Positions 21,290 through 31,514 of a stretch of DNA of 64,000 nucleotides are shown piece by piece. Location: the NCBI RefSeq assembly GCF_009664835.1, contig NZ_CP045929.1, forward strand, positions 1,550,001 to 1,614,000. The letters run 5' to 3'. Position 1 is the first letter of the stretch; each line of letters starts with the position of its first letter. The notes under the pieces are model-generated. The model was given only the letters and a program-made list of their open reading frames with translations, did no database searches and had not been told where the DNA came from. A program made the translations under genes and the position numbers. This DNA comes from Allosaccharopolyspora coralli (GTDB lineage: Bacteria > Actinomycetota > Actinomycetes > Mycobacteriales > Pseudonocardiaceae).

Positions 21290-23089
21290 TCACAGACCGA
21301 GGTCGGCCTCGAACGAGCCTTCTTCGAGGCGCTGCTTGAGCGTGGTGAGGAACCGCGCCGCGTCCGCGCCGTCGACCAGGCGGTGGTCGTAGGACATCGC
21401 CAGGTACAGCATCGAACGGATCCCGATCGTGTCCTCGCCGTTGGCGTCGGGGACGACCACCGGGCGCTTCACGACGGTGCCGGTCCCGAGCATGCCCACC
21501 TGCGGCGGGTTCAGGATCGGCGTGTCGAACAACGCTCCCCGGCTGCCCGTGTTGGTCAGCGTGAACGTGCCGCCGCTGAGCTCGTCGGGCTTGATCTTGT
21601 TGTCCCGGGTGCGCTCCGCGAGGTCGGCGATCTTGCGGGCGAGGCCGCCCAGGTTGAGATCACCGGCATCGTGGATCACCGGGGTGAGCAGGCCGCGCTC
21701 GGTGTCGACGGCGACCGCGAGGTGCTCGGCACCGTGGTAGGTGATCTCCTTGCGTTCCTCGTCGATCGAGGCGTTGACCACCGGGTGCAGCTTCAACGCC
21801 TCGACGGTGGCCTTGGCGAAGAACGGCAGGAACGACAGCTTCACGCCCTCGGAGGCCTCGAAACCGGCCTTCGCACGGTCCCGCAGGCGGGCGATGTTCG
21901 TGACGTCGACCTCGACCACCGTGGTGAGCTGCGCTGCGCCGTGCAGCGACTCACGCATCCGCTGTGCGATGACCTGACGCAGCCGCGACATCTTCTGCGT
22001 GGTGCCCCGCAGTGCCTGCGCCTCGGCGGAGGGCTCGACCGCGACGGCGCTCGGCCGGGCCGGAGCCGCCGGTGCGGACGCCTGCTGTGTCTGCTTTCCG
22101 TCGACGGCGGCCTGGACGTCCTGTTTGCGGATCCGGCCTCCGACCCCGCTGCCCTTGATCGCGGACAGGTCGATGCCGTGCTCGTTGGCGAGCTTGCGGA
22201 CCAGCGGTGTCACGTACGGTGCGCTACCCGCGTCGGCCTGCTGTGCCGGAGCCGCTTGTGCCGCGGCGGGCTGCTGTCCCGGGCTGGGCTGCTGCTCCGG
22301 TGCGGAGGTTTCCCGCGCTGGTGCCGGTGCCGGAGCCTCGCGCGCGGGCTCCGCCGGGGCTTCCTCCTTCGCCGGTGCGGCGCTCGCCGCGGCTTGCTGC
22401 TCGGCGGGAGCGGACTGCTGCTGCTCGGCGTCGGTGGAGGCCGGGGCGGCGCCCTGTTCACCGACGACCGCGAGCTTGCCGCCGACCTCGACGGTGTCGT
22501 CCTCCTGGGCGGCGATCTCGAGCACCGTGCCCGCGACCGGGGACGGGATCTCGGTGTCGACCTTGTCGGTGGAGACCTCCAGCAGTGGCTCGTCGACCTC
22601 GACGCTGTCGCCGACCTGCTTGAGCCACCGGGTGATCGTGCCCTCGGCGACACTCTCGCCCAGTGCGGGCATCTCCACGTCGGTGCCCGACGAGCCGCCT
22701 GCCGCCTCTTGCTGGGCGGGGGCTTGCTGAGCCGGGGCCTCTTGTTGGGCGGGGGCTTCCTCAGCCGGGGTTTCCTGCTGAGCCGGGGCTTCCTGCTGAG
22801 CAGGCGCCTCCTGTGCGGGCGCCGACGCCTCGGCGGAGGAGGACCCCTCCGCCGAGTCACCGATCACGGCGAGCTCGCCGCCGACGTCGACGGTGTCGTC
22901 CTCCTGGGCGACGATCTTCTGCAGGACGCCCGCCGCGGGGGACGGGATCTCGGTGTCGACCTTGTCGGTGGAGACCTCCAGCAGCGGCTCGTCGACCTCG
23001 ACGGTCTCGCCTTCCTGCTTGAGCCACCGGGTGATCGTGCCCTCGCTGACGCTCTCGCCGAGGGCCGGCATCTGAACGGAGAAGGTCAT
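21290..23089 (-). CDS. sucB: Dihydrolipoamide acyltransferase (E2) with two lipoyl domains
   Basis: The 599-residue E2 component carries two N-terminal lipoyl domains with lipoylated lysines in [12 protein letters not shown] (K43 and about K176). They are linked by Ala/Pro/Gln-rich spacers, most of them built of [11 protein letters not shown]-like repeats. A peripheral-subunit-binding domain (about 290-330) and the catalytic acyltransferase domain follow, with the active-site motif [13 protein letters not shown] (about 566-578). In actinobacteria this DlaT/SucB protein serves the pyruvate dehydrogenase and 2-oxoglutarate dehydrogenase complexes. It is downstream of lpd with a 51-nt gap, so probably co-transcribed. 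A GAGGAG site precedes the ATG. Confidence 0.95.
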   Translation of the reverse strand: MTFSVQMPALGESVSEGTITRWLKQEGETVEVDEPLLEVSTDKVDTEIPSPAAGVLQKIVAQEDDTVDVGGELAVIGDSAEGSSSAEASAPAQEAPAQQEAPAQQETPAEEAPAQQEAPAQQAPAQQEAAGGSSGTDVEMPALGESVAEGTITRWLKQVGDSVEVDEPLLEVSTDKVDTEIPSPVAGTVLEIAAQEDDTVEVGGKLAVVGEQGAAPASTDAEQQQSAPAEQQAAASAAPAKEEAPAEPAREAPAPAPARETSAPEQQPSPGQQPAAAQAAPAQQADAGSAPYVTPLVRKLANEHGIDLSAIKGSGVGGRIRKQDVQAAVDGKQTQQASAPAAPARPSAVAVEPSAEAQALRGTTQKMSRLRQVIAQRMRESLHGAAQLTTVVEVDVTNIARLRDRAKAGFEASEGVKLSFLPFFAKATVEALKLHPVVNASIDEERKEITYHGAEHLAVAVDTERGLLTPVIHDAGDLNLGGLARKIADLAERTRDNKIKPDELSGGTFTLTNTGSRGALFDTPILNPPQVGMLGTGTVVKRPVVVPDANGEDTIGIRSMLYLAMSYDHRLVDGADAARFLTTLKQRLEEGSFEADLGL

Positions 23090-23140
23090 CTGCTTGCTGA
23101 CTCCTCGATGTGTGGCGGGGTGCTTGGCGGGGTGGCCGGC

Positions 23141-24511
23141 TCAGCCGTGGACGTGCAGTGGCTTGCCTGCCAGGGCGAGGTGGGCCTCGCCGAGCGCCTC
23201 GGTCTGGGTCGGGTGGGCGTGGATGAGCGGCGCGACGTCCTCGGGCAACGCCTCCCAGTTGTAGATGAGCTGGGCCTCCGCGACGAGCTCGCCGACCCGG
23301 TTGCCGACGATGTGCAGGCCGACGACGGGACCGTTCTTGGCGCGCACGACCTTCACGGCTCCGGGGCTCTTGAGGATCTGGCTCTTGCCGTTGCCTGCGA
23401 GGTCGTAGGTGAACGCCTCGACCTCGCCGTGCTGCTGCTCGGCCTCGGACTCGGTGAGTCCGACGGAGGCGACCTCCGGCTCGCAGTAGGTCACACGGGG
23501 AATGCCCGCCTCGTCGATGACCTGAGGGTCGAGTCCGGCGATGTCCTCGGCGACGAAGATGCCCTGGGCGAAGCCGCGATGGGCGAGCTGCAGCCCGGGC
23601 ACGATGTCACCGACGGCCTTCACGCCGGGGACGCTGGTGTTGAGCCGCTCGTCGGTGGTGACGAAGCCGCGCTCCATGCTCACGCCGACCTGCTCGTAGC
23701 CGAGGCCCTCGGTGGTCGGACCGCGGCCGACGGCGACCAGCAGCAGGTCCGCGTCGAGCGTGTCGCCGGTCTCCAGGCTGACCTGCACGCCCGAGTCGGA
23801 CTGCTCGGCGCCGGTGAACTTCACGCCGGTCTTGAACTTGATCCCGCGTTTGCGGAACGCGCGCTCCAGCTGCTTGGAGGCGAAGACGTCCTCGTTCGGG
23901 ACGAGGTTCGGCAGCGCCTCGACCACGGTGACCTCGGCACCGAAGGAGCGCCACACGCTGGCGAACTCGACGCCGATGACGCCTCCGCCGAGAACGACGA
24001 CCTTGTCCGGCACGGTGTCCATGGTCAGCGCCTGCTCGGAGTCGACGATCCGGCCGCCCAGCTCGAGCCCGGGCAGCGTCTTGGAGTACGAGCCGGTGGC
24101 GAGCACGACGTTGCGCCCCGTGTAGCGGGTTCCGTCGACGTCGACGGTGTTGGCGTCGACGAGGGTGCCGTTGCCTTCGACGAAGGTGACCTTGTGGGCC
24201 TTGGCCAGTCCCTGCAGGCCCTTGTAGAGCTTGCCGACGATGCCGTCCTTGTAGCTGTTCACCCCCGCCATGTCGATGCCCTCGAGGGACGACTTGACGC
24301 CGAACTGGTCGCCCTCGCGGGCGGCGTCGGCGATCTCGGCAGCGTGCAGCAGGGCCTTCGTGGGGATGCAGCCGCGGTGCAGGCAGGTACCGCCCAGCTT
24401 GTCCTTCTCGATCAGGACGACGGACATGCCCAGCTCGGCGGCGCGGAAGGCACAGGCGTAGCCGCCCGAGCCGCCACCGAGAATGACCAGATCGGCGGAG
24501 TTGTCGGTCAC
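23141..24511 (-). CDS. lpd: Dihydrolipoyl dehydrogenase (E3)
   Basis: The 456-residue flavoprotein re-oxidises dihydrolipoyl groups with NAD+. It shows the FAD motif ILGGGSGGYA (10-19), the redox disulfide C43-x4-C48 in GGTCLHRGC, the NAD motif VLGGGVIGVEFAS, and the C-terminal catalytic HAHPTQTE. The start is GTG 24511 with GAGGAG upstream. It sits upstream of sucB on the same strand and feeds the same dehydrogenase complexes. Length and motifs are normal. Confidence 0.97.
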   Translation of the reverse strand: MTDNSADLVILGGGSGGYACAFRAAELGMSVVLIEKDKLGGTCLHRGCIPTKALLHAAEIADAAREGDQFGVKSSLEGIDMAGVNSYKDGIVGKLYKGLQGLAKAHKVTFVEGNGTLVDANTVDVDGTRYTGRNVVLATGSYSKTLPGLELGGRIVDSEQALTMDTVPDKVVVLGGGVIGVEFASVWRSFGAEVTVVEALPNLVPNEDVFASKQLERAFRKRGIKFKTGVKFTGAEQSDSGVQVSLETGDTLDADLLLVAVGRGPTTEGLGYEQVGVSMERGFVTTDERLNTSVPGVKAVGDIVPGLQLAHRGFAQGIFVAEDIAGLDPQVIDEAGIPRVTYCEPEVASVGLTESEAEQQHGEVEAFTYDLAGNGKSQILKSPGAVKVVRAKNGPVVGLHIVGNRVGELVAEAQLIYNWEALPEDVAPLIHAHPTQTEALGEAHLALAGKPLHVHG

Positions 24512-24745
24512 TTTGCGTACTCCTCGACAGGCAACGTTGACGTTCGGTGAGGTACCGGGGTCCGCAGCCGACGGAAGTTCGCCCGGGGCCGAGGCACCCA
24601 GGCCATCTTGTCACCACGGCTGACCTCGACGCGACGTGGGCTCGCCGGAAACCCGTGGGGACGACTGAGATCACAATCCGGGACGAACCTCACACCTCAC
24701 CCATGCTCACGGTGGCACTATCGAGGGTGAAAGGAGGCGAATGCG

Positions 24746-25093
24746 GTGGGTTTGTTCGATCGGCTACGCCGTCGCGGGAAGAAGCCGAGCCGGGCGGCGG
24801 TCTCGGACGACGTCGATCACCTGCGCGAATGGGCGGAGACCCGGCGCGGCGTCGAGGCCTTCCTCGAGCCGCCGACCGTCATGACGCAGACGACCTTGAT
24901 GCTCGTCGCCCACGACGGTGAATGGACGCGACGCCGGGTGGCCGGGCACGATGCGGCGTTCAAGCTGGCTCGTAAGCTCCGCATCCCCATCTACGAGGTG
25001 GCCAAGGTCGGCTATCCGCAACGTATGCGCGACCGCCAAGCGCGGGAGCGTGCGTTGCGGAAACGCGCACACCGGCAGTCGTTGGAGGACTGA
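24746..25093 (+). CDS. Conserved actinobacterial protein of unknown function
   Basis: The 115-residue protein starts with a basic segment (GLFDRLRRRGKK), has a compact middle (VMTQTTLMLVAHDGEWTRRR) and ends in a basic helix (RERALRKRAHRQSLED). No signal peptide, membrane helix or catalytic motif is visible. I believe similar proteins occur in related actinobacteria, but I cannot name the family. GTG 24746 is supported by a near-perfect Shine-Dalgarno AAAGGAGG. It is divergent from lpd and convergent with the OsmC gene. The basic ends would suit nucleic-acid or ribosome binding, which is speculation. Confidence 0.75.
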   Translation: MGLFDRLRRRGKKPSRAAVSDDVDHLREWAETRRGVEAFLEPPTVMTQTTLMLVAHDGEWTRRRVAGHDAAFKLARKLRIPIYEVAKVGYPQRMRDRQARERALRKRAHRQSLED

Positions 25094-25141
25094 GCACCAC
25101 GGAGTCGGGGGACGCCGTGCTCCGCAGGCCGGGGACCCGAG

Positions 25142-25657
25142 TCAGTTCGCGACGCGCACCGATACCTCGTGACGCACCGGGAAGTTCACCGATCGCGCGA
25201 TGTAGCAGAGTTCGTGCGCGCGCTCGTGCAACGCCTCGGCGACCGCGACGCTGGCGTGGTCCTCCACGGTGACCTCCGGGGCGAGCACGACCTGCTCGAA
25301 CCAGCCCGGCCCGTCCGCGCTCTCGGCCATCGTGCCGCGCGCCGCGTCGTGGTAGCCGATCACGACCACGCCGGATTCCGCCGCGAGGTGCAGGTACCAG
25401 AGCATGTGGCACTGCGAGAGCGACGCGACCAGAAGCTCTTCCGGGTTGTAGCGATCGGCGTCGCCACGGAACGTCGGGTCAGCGGAGGCCTCGATGGGCT
25501 CCCGGCCGTCGACACGTACCTCGTGGATGCGCTGGTAACTGCGGTAGCTGCTGGTGCCGTGACCGGTGTTGCCGGTCCACACCACCTCGACCGCGTAGTC
25601 GTGTCGTGCGCGCACGGCCGGGGCGTCACGGCGGTCCTGTTCGATGTTGTCGGTCAC
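25142..25657 (-). CDS. OsmC family peroxiredoxin-like protein
   Basis: The 171-residue protein matches the OsmC/Ohr superfamily, which reduces organic or lipid hydroperoxides using paired cysteines. The first cysteine is in LLVASLSQCHMLWYLHLA (about 97) and the second in LCYIARSVNFPV (about 156). The DPTFRGDADRYNPEELL segment before the first cysteine is typical of the OsmC subgroup. It lies downstream of pepA (174-nt gap, same strand). Confidence 0.9.
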   Translation of the reverse strand: MTDNIEQDRRDAPAVRARHDYAVEVVWTGNTGHGTSSYRSYQRIHEVRVDGREPIEASADPTFRGDADRYNPEELLVASLSQCHMLWYLHLAAESGVVVIGYHDAARGTMAESADGPGWFEQVVLAPEVTVEDHASVAVAEALHERAHELCYIARSVNFPVRHEVSVRVAN

Positions 25658-25831
25658 CCGGCCATCGTCGCATCCCTCCCGGCCCGTGTAGTGATCTTTT
25701 CGAGCGGATCACAGTGGCTGGTTCGCGGGTGTGACGACGGTGCGAGGGGCCTGAAGGCACAGCCGCCCCGCAGAAGCCTCTTCCGGTCGATTTCCGCGAC
25801 GGGACGGCGGCGCCCCGGTGCCTCGTGTGCG

Positions 25832-27325
25832 TCAGCCGTTCTCGGCGATGTCGGCCAGGACCGCGCCGATGGTGCGGACCGGGACTCCGGTGCCGCCCTT
25901 GCCGGTGTAGCCCCACGCGCCCTTGGTGTTCCAGGCAGGGCCTGCGATGTCGATGTGTGCCCACTGCACGTCCTCGGCGACGAACTCACCGAGGAACACT
26001 CCCGCCGCGAGCATGCCGCCCCAGCGGTTGCCGGTGATGTTGGCGAGGTCGGCGAGCTTGGAGTCGAGTTCGCCGCGCAGTTCCTCCGGCATCGGCATGG
26101 CCCAGCCGCCCTCGCCGACGCCTTGCGACAGCGAGGCGACCCGGTCGCGGAACTCCTCGCTGCCGAGCACGCCCGGGGTCCGGGTCCCGAGTGCGACCAG
26201 CTGGGCGCCGGTGAGCGTGGCGGTCTCGACGAGGTAGTCGGGTTCGTCCTCGCATGCGCGGACCAGCGCGTCGGCCAGGATCAATCGGCCCTCGGCGTCG
26301 GTGTTGAGCACCTCCACGGTCTTGCCGCCGTACATCGTGAGGACGTCACCGGGACGGTAGGCGGTTCCCGACGGCATGTTCTCGGCCATCGGGATGGTGG
26401 CGGTGATCTCCAGCGGGAAGTTGAGCTCGGCGGCCAGCACCATGCTCGCCACGATCGCCGCGGCCCCGGACATGTCCGAGGTCATGTCCTCCATGTTCGC
26501 CGCGGGCTTGATCGAGATGCCGCCGGTGTCGAAGGTGATTCCCTTGCCGACCAGCGCGACCTTCTTCGAGCCCTTGGTGCCCTTGTGTCGCATCCGCACC
26601 AGACGCGGTGTGCGCGTGGAGCCACCGCCGACGCCGAGGACGCCGCCGTAGCCGCCCTTGCGCAGGTCGTCGTCGTCGAGCACCTCGACGTGCAAGCCGG
26701 CGGTCTTGCCGAGTTCGGCGGCCCGCTCGGCGAACGAGGCGGGGAACAGGTCGTTCGGCGGCGTGTTGATGAGGTCGCGCGCCGTCGTGACGGCCTTGCC
26801 GATGGCGGTCGCGCCCTTGAGCGCGGATTTGTTCGTGTCGTCCTTGGCGCTGTCGACGACGAAGTCGACCTTGCTCACCGGGTCGTCGCCCTTGTCGGAC
26901 TTGTACGCGGTGAACGTGTAGGCGCCCATCACGGTGCCCTGGACCGCGGCGGAGAGGTCGAGCGCGGACAACGTGGTCGCGGCGTGCGAGACACCTGCCA
27001 GAGAGCGGGCGGCGGCACCCGAGGCCCGGCGCACGGCCTCGGCACCGATCTGACCGTTCGCGTCCGGCTTGCCGAGCCCGACCGCCAGGAGCACGTCGGC
27101 GCGCAGCCCGTCGCCTGCGGGCAGTTTCACGACCTCGTCGGCCTTGCCGGTCGCGCCGAGCGTGCTCAGAACCTTGCCGAGGTCACCCGAGAACGCGGAC
27201 GCGACCCGCTCTGCGCCCACGGCGAGTTCGGGGCCGTCGGAACCTTGGACGGTACCGACGACGAGTGCGTCCACGGTCAGTTTGGCTGCCGCGGTATCGG
27301 TGAGGTTGAGCTTGGGTGTGGTCAC
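25832..27325 (-). CDS. pepA: Leucyl aminopeptidase (M17 family)
   Basis: The 497-residue cytosolic aminopeptidase has the M17 signature [14 protein letters not shown] and the metal-binding lysine/aspartate segment [16 protein letters not shown]. The N-terminal macro-like domain is about 160 residues. In mycobacteria the homologue is pepB (Rv2213), in the same neighbourhood. GTG 27325 is chosen because CCGGAGGA lies about 8 nt upstream; longer starts have no support. The 250-base gap to the divergent APC transporter holds both promoters. Confidence 0.95.
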   Translation of the reverse strand: MTTPKLNLTDTAAAKLTVDALVVGTVQGSDGPELAVGAERVASAFSGDLGKVLSTLGATGKADEVVKLPAGDGLRADVLLAVGLGKPDANGQIGAEAVRRASGAAARSLAGVSHAATTLSALDLSAAVQGTVMGAYTFTAYKSDKGDDPVSKVDFVVDSAKDDTNKSALKGATAIGKAVTTARDLINTPPNDLFPASFAERAAELGKTAGLHVEVLDDDDLRKGGYGGVLGVGGGSTRTPRLVRMRHKGTKGSKKVALVGKGITFDTGGISIKPAANMEDMTSDMSGAAAIVASMVLAAELNFPLEITATIPMAENMPSGTAYRPGDVLTMYGGKTVEVLNTDAEGRLILADALVRACEDEPDYLVETATLTGAQLVALGTRTPGVLGSEEFRDRVASLSQGVGEGGWAMPMPEELRGELDSKLADLANITGNRWGGMLAAGVFLGEFVAEDVQWAHIDIAGPAWNTKGAWGYTGKGGTGVPVRTIGAVLADIAENG

Positions 27326-27576
27326 GTGCGGGTCCTCCGGAACCGGTCTGCGTGGCCGTCGCAGGGTGGCGGCGGCCAGCATCGGATAGGCATGCTGTCG
27401 AGCACTCTAGAACGCCGCGTCGTGCTCAGAGCGCACCGGCGGGCGGTGAAGATTTCCCGGTCGGATCGCTCGTACTCCGGTGATCCGGTTCTAGACTCGG
27501 CGGGGCCCGCTCGAGCAGTGACCGTTGTCGAGCGCGCACGGGAGACAGGATCGATCGGCCGAACGAGGGCGGTGCG

Positions 27577-28830
27577 GTGGCACAACAGCCTGCGACCCAT
27601 GAGGGCGAATCGCCTTCGGTGCTGCGTACGAGCGCCGCAGCGGTGGCGTTGGCACTCGGGGGGATGCTCGGCGCCGGGGTGTTCGTCGGCGTGGGCGCGG
27701 CCTCGGCCGCCGCGGGCGGGCTGGCCCTGCTCGGACTCCCGCTCGCCGTGCTGGCGGCCGTGTGCTGCGCCGTCTCCTCGGCGGAGAGTTCCGAGAGCTA
27801 CCGCGGTCCGGGCGCCGCGTACGGCTGTGTGCGGGCGAGGCTGGGTATCGTGCCTGCGCGAATCGCCGCGAGCAGCCACTTCGTCGGTTACGCGGCCCTG
27901 ATCGCGGCGCTCGCGGGGGCGATCGGCGAGTATGCGGTGCCCGGCGGTTCGCTCGGCATCTCGCTGGCCGTGCCGTTCGTCGTCGTGCTCGCGGCGACCA
28001 CGGGTCTGCGCCTGCGCGGGACCGCGGCGTGGCTATGGCTGCTGGGCACGTGCACCGTGCTCGGACTCGTCGTCGTGACCTGTTTGGCCATCTCCCCGCC
28101 GGAGCGGACGCCGGGGGTGGACGTGGAACCACTGGGGATCGTGGCCGCGGCCGGGACATTGTTCGTCGTGTTCCTCGGGTTCGAGCGGTTGACCGCACCG
28201 GACGACGAGTCGCAACGGTTCCCTCGGGTGACGATCCGGCGAGGGCTGATCGTCTCGCTCGTCGCGGCGACCATGATCACCGCCGTGGTGGCGGTGGCGT
28301 TGCTGCGGCAGTTCGGCGGAGCACGACTCGGGCTGGCCCCGGCTCCGTTGCGCGACGTTCTTGCGGCCGCGGGTGCGCAGGGACTCGAACCGTGGGTCGG
28401 CGTCGGCGCGGCGCTGGTGATGCTGCCGGTGCTGCTCGGTGCGGTGGAGACACTGCGTTCGACCGCACTGGCGGTCGTGCGGGACCGGGATCTGCCTGCC
28501 GGACTCGCCAAGACGGGCTCGCACGGCACGCCGTGGCTTCTCGACATGCTCGGGGCCGCGGCCGCCGGTGCGTTGACGGCGTTGCTCGATCCGGCTGCCG
28601 CCCTCGCACTGGGCGCATGCTGCGTCCTGGTGCACTACGCCTTCGCCAACGCCGGTGTCCGGATCCTGCTCGCCGAGGACCGGACATGGCCGCAGCGCAC
28701 CGCCTGCCTCGGGATGGCGCTGTGTGTGGTCCTCGCCGTGAGCATGCCGGTGCCCGCGCTGACCGGGGCGGCCGGTGCCGCCGTGCTCGGCCCGCTCGTC
28801 GGTGGCCTGGTCTCGAGACGATGGAGCTGA
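27577..28830 (+). CDS. APC superfamily amino-acid permease-like transporter
   Basis: The 417-residue integral membrane protein has about 11-12 hydrophobic segments and the first-helix glycine motif GGMLGAGVFVGVG (about 27-39). That motif is characteristic of the APC amino acid/polyamine/organocation family. A conserved EYAVPGG-type loop and FLGFERLTAPDDES follow. The substrate cannot be told; basic amino acids or polyamines are common for this size. GTG 27577 has a GAGGG site upstream. TAGACT near 27492 is a possible -10. The DUF402 gene follows by 4 nt, suggesting co-transcription. Confidence 0.85.
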   Translation: MAQQPATHEGESPSVLRTSAAAVALALGGMLGAGVFVGVGAASAAAGGLALLGLPLAVLAAVCCAVSSAESSESYRGPGAAYGCVRARLGIVPARIAASSHFVGYAALIAALAGAIGEYAVPGGSLGISLAVPFVVVLAATTGLRLRGTAAWLWLLGTCTVLGLVVVTCLAISPPERTPGVDVEPLGIVAAAGTLFVVFLGFERLTAPDDESQRFPRVTIRRGLIVSLVAATMITAVVAVALLRQFGGARLGLAPAPLRDVLAAAGAQGLEPWVGVGAALVMLPVLLGAVETLRSTALAVVRDRDLPAGLAKTGSHGTPWLLDMLGAAAAGALTALLDPAAALALGACCVLVHYAFANAGVRILLAEDRTWPQRTACLGMALCVVLAVSMPVPALTGAAGAAVLGPLVGGLVSRRWS

Positions 28831-28834
28831 GCCT

Positions 28835-29482
28835 GTGCTGACCCGGTGGAACGAAGGGGACCGGCTGTTGTACCGGTTCTGCAGGCTGGACGGCTCGCTC
28901 GGCACGGTGCACCCGGCGCGGGTGGTCTCCGACGAGGCGGACCGGGTGCTGTGCTGGGTGTTGCCCGGTACCCCGATCCGGATCACCACCTCACCGGACG
29001 GCCGCACGCCACGGCAGATGCCGCTCGACGAACGGTTCAGCGGGCGGAGGGTGCCCGCACGGTCGACATGGCGGACCCACCCGACGTTGCGGCTGGTGTT
29101 CGAGCACGAGTGGTCGTCGGTGTGGTGGTTCTTCCATCCCGACGGGACCTTCCGGAACTGGTACGTGAACCTGGAGGTGCCGTTGGGCCGGGACGCCCAC
29201 GGGGTGAACAGGGTCGACGGAGTACTCGACCTCGAAGTGACGCCGGACTTGTCGTGGTCGTGGAAGGACGAGGACGAGGTGGAGTGGGCACTGCGCGCGT
29301 GCCGGCTCGACACCGGGCATCTGCGGCGACTCCGGTCCGAGGGAGAACGGTTGATCGAGCTGGCCGACGCGGGAAAGTTCCCGTTCGACGGCACCCACTG
29401 CGACGCGCGCCCCGATCCTGCATGGACCGTCCCGGAGCTGCCGGACGAACTCGTCGGGGCGGCCGAACCGACCTCCCGGTGA
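28835..29482 (+). CDS. DUF402 domain-containing protein
   Basis: The 215-residue protein has the DUF402 core: a beta-rich N-terminal part, WWFFHPDGTFRNWYVNLEVP (about 96-115), and the acidic LDLEVTPDLSWSWKDEDEVEWA segment. DUF402/FomD-like proteins include metal-dependent nucleoside diphosphate phosphatases and FomD (an enzyme of fosfomycin synthesis). The cellular role here is unknown. GTG 28835 is 4 nt after the transporter stop codon, so the two are probably translated from one message. Confidence 0.85.
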   Translation: MLTRWNEGDRLLYRFCRLDGSLGTVHPARVVSDEADRVLCWVLPGTPIRITTSPDGRTPRQMPLDERFSGRRVPARSTWRTHPTLRLVFEHEWSSVWWFFHPDGTFRNWYVNLEVPLGRDAHGVNRVDGVLDLEVTPDLSWSWKDEDEVEWALRACRLDTGHLRRLRSEGERLIELADAGKFPFDGTHCDARPDPAWTVPELPDELVGAAEPTSR

Positions 29483-29536
29483 GGCCGCAACCGTCGGTTC
29501 GGCAGCGGCGGCTCGTCGAACGGTGCGCTCAGCACT

Positions 29537-29768
29537 GGGGCGGCGGTACCGGACCACGTCCCCAAGATCCACTATGCGCTCTCAGCCTGTCTGTGTTCTT
29601 GTTCTGATGCCCGTCAGGGCATGGTCTTGCGTGCTCAGCCCGAGCACGGTGAGAAGCTCCGGTGTTCCAGGTTCTCGCTCGCAAGGCCGGGGCCGCCGCT
29701 GCGTACGTGCTGGTACTCGAGGCGACCCCAACGTCGCGAGCGGCAAGCTGGGACGCCGGTAGGTGACC
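29537..29768 (+). repeat. Family 1 repeat, copy R1 (permuted arrangement)
   Basis: The central hairpin has outer arms at 29668-29682 and 29736-29750 and inner arms GGGGCCGCC (29689-29697) and GGCGACCCC (29721-29729). The head part includes ATGCCC-gtca-GGGCAT. A copy of the tail block (GGCGGTACCGGACCACG to ATGCGCTCTCAG, about 29541-29585) precedes the head instead of following it. The whole element fills the gap between the convergent DUF402 gene and the small membrane protein gene. Confidence 0.75.
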
Positions 29769-29793
29769 ACCACCGCAGACCACCGACAGCTCT

Positions 29794-30090
29794 TCAGACG
29801 GCCATGAAGAAAAACAGCGTCAGGAGCGCGACCAGGGCGGCTGCCCCTCCGACAGCGCCGCCGGTGAGGTTCTTCGGGAAGAGCACGCCGTGCTTGTTGC
29901 GCCACCACGCACCCGCCGCGAACACGCCGCCGGCGCCGAGCAGGCCGCCGAAGAAGCCGAGCCATGCCCAGCCGAAAAGCACCAGCAGGCCGCCGCCGAG
30001 CACCATCAGCGCGCCCATGCCCGCGGCGAGCAGATCCTGCGAGACGGTCGTGGGCCCGGTGGTGGCGGGCAGGTTCTGCGAGTGGGTCAT
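29794..30090 (-). CDS. Small integral membrane protein
   Basis: The 98-residue protein has a polar N-terminus of about 18 residues and then three hydrophobic stretches (about 23-43, 46-61 and 77-97). The second and third flank a short basic loop ([14 protein letters not shown]). No known domain is recognised. ATG 30090 is used, with an alternative ATG two codons upstream. It is divergent from ilvE; its promoter would lie in the 137-base gap. Confidence 0.7.
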   Translation of the reverse strand: MTHSQNLPATTGPTTVSQDLLAAGMGALMVLGGGLLVLFGWAWLGFFGGLLGAGGVFAAGAWWRNKHGVLFPKNLTGGAVGGAAALVALLTLFFFMAV

Positions 30091-30215
30091 GCGCACATCA
30101 TAGAAGCGTCGTGCCGGTGCGGGTCGGCCGAGCGGTTCTTCCGTCGAGAATCACCGGGAAATTGTCGGAGACCCAAGTTTCGGTGCTCCAGTTCTCAGTG
30201 GTCGTAGCGGCGGTA

Positions 30216-30221
30216 TACGGT
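30216..30221 (+). promoter_or_regulatory. -10 element for leaderless ilvE
   Basis: TACGGT lies exactly 6 nt before ATG 30228, with no Shine-Dalgarno between. It is the same hexamer as at glnE. The pattern indicates leaderless transcription. Confidence 0.5.
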
Positions 30222-30227
30222 ACGCGC

Positions 30228-31331
30228 ATGACTGATGCTCTGTCGTTCACCCGGACATCCAACCCCACGCCGGCCACCGCGGAGCGTCGCGCTGAGATCC
30301 TGGCGAACCCGGGATTCGGGCAGTACTTCACCGACCACATGGTGACCATCCCCTGGACCGCCGACCGTGGCTGGCACGACGCGAAGGTGGAGCCGTACCA
30401 CGGGTTCCAGTTCGATCCCGCGACGACCGTCCTGCATTACGCGCAGTCGATCTTCGAGGGGCTCAAGGCCTACCGGCAGCCGGACGGCTCCGTGGCAGCG
30501 TTCCGCCCCGAGGCGAACGCGGAGCGGTTCCGCGACTCCGCACACCGGATCGCGATGCCGAAGCTCTCGGACGAGCTGTTCCTGTCCTCGCTTCGGGAGC
30601 TCGTCGCCACCGACGTGGAGTGGGTGCCCGGCGAAGGTGAGAGCTCGCTGTATCTGCGGCCGTTCATGTTCTCCACGGAGACGAGCCTCGGCGTCAACCG
30701 TCCGGCGAACGCCTATCTGTACGTGGTGATCGCGTCCCCGGCGGGCTCGTACTTCGCGGGCGGCATCAAACCGGTGACGGTGTGGTTGAGTCGGGACTAC
30801 GTGCGCGCGGCCCCGGGCGGGACGGGCGCGGCGAAGTTCGCGGGCAACTACGCGGCGAGCTTCCTCGCCCAGCAGCAGGCCGTCGAGAAGGGCTGCGACC
30901 AGGTCGTGTGGCTCGACGCGGTGGAGCACAGCGTCGTCGAGGAGATGGGCGGCATGAACCTGTTCTTCGTGATGGGGTCGGGTTCGGACGCGAAGCTCGT
31001 GACGCCGGCGTTGAGCGGGAGTCTGCTGCCCGGCGTGACCCGCCGGTCGCTGCTGACGCTCGGCGAGCAGCTCGGTCTGGAGGTCGAGGAGCGCCGGATC
31101 ACCACCGACGAGTGGGAGAAGAAGGCGGCATCCGGCGAACTCACCGAGGTGTTCGCGTGCGGTACGGCCGCCGTCGTGACGCCGGTCGGGTACGTCAAGC
31201 ACGACGGCGGTGAGTTCACCGTCGGCGACGGCAGCCCCGGCCCGGTGACGATGCGGCTGCGCGAAAAGTTGACCAGCATCCAGAAGGGCCTCGAAGCCGA
31301 CGAGAATTCCTGGATGACGAAGCTGAGCTGA
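30228..31331 (+). CDS. ilvE: Branched-chain amino acid aminotransferase
   Basis: The 367-residue PLP enzyme catalyses the last step of leucine, isoleucine and valine synthesis (and the first of their breakdown). It belongs to the larger class IV group typical of actinobacteria (BCAT subgroup II). The Schiff-base lysine lies in [14 protein letters not shown] (about 205), and the C-terminal [12 protein letters not shown] loop is intact. The start is ATG 30228, supported by the -10 spacing. The gene position matches ilvE (Rv2210c) in the conserved block. Confidence 0.96.
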   Translation: MTDALSFTRTSNPTPATAERRAEILANPGFGQYFTDHMVTIPWTADRGWHDAKVEPYHGFQFDPATTVLHYAQSIFEGLKAYRQPDGSVAAFRPEANAERFRDSAHRIAMPKLSDELFLSSLRELVATDVEWVPGEGESSLYLRPFMFSTETSLGVNRPANAYLYVVIASPAGSYFAGGIKPVTVWLSRDYVRAAPGGTGAAKFAGNYAASFLAQQQAVEKGCDQVVWLDAVEHSVVEEMGGMNLFFVMGSGSDAKLVTPALSGSLLPGVTRRSLLTLGEQLGLEVEERRITTDEWEKKAASGELTEVFACGTAAVVTPVGYVKHDGGEFTVGDGSPGPVTMRLREKLTSIQKGLEADENSWMTKLS

Positions 31332-31514
31332 GCACGTCGGCGGAGCGCTCCCTGCGGCGTCCCTCGTTCGAGGGGCGCCGCAGTGCTGTTCGTGGCGCTG
31401 TCGGTCCCCGGGAGTAGCCTCCGCGCTGTGACTGGGGTCACTCCGTGGGGGCGATGGATTCCGCTCCCGGCGGACGTCGGTACAGCAGGAACACGACCAG
31501 CGGTGGAGGGGAAC

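Noticed and set aside
21257-24550. A 1097-residue open frame on the plus strand across sucB and lpd
   Set aside because: The minus strand encodes two intact enzymes with all motifs. The plus frame is low-complexity (Leu/Gly/Arg-rich).
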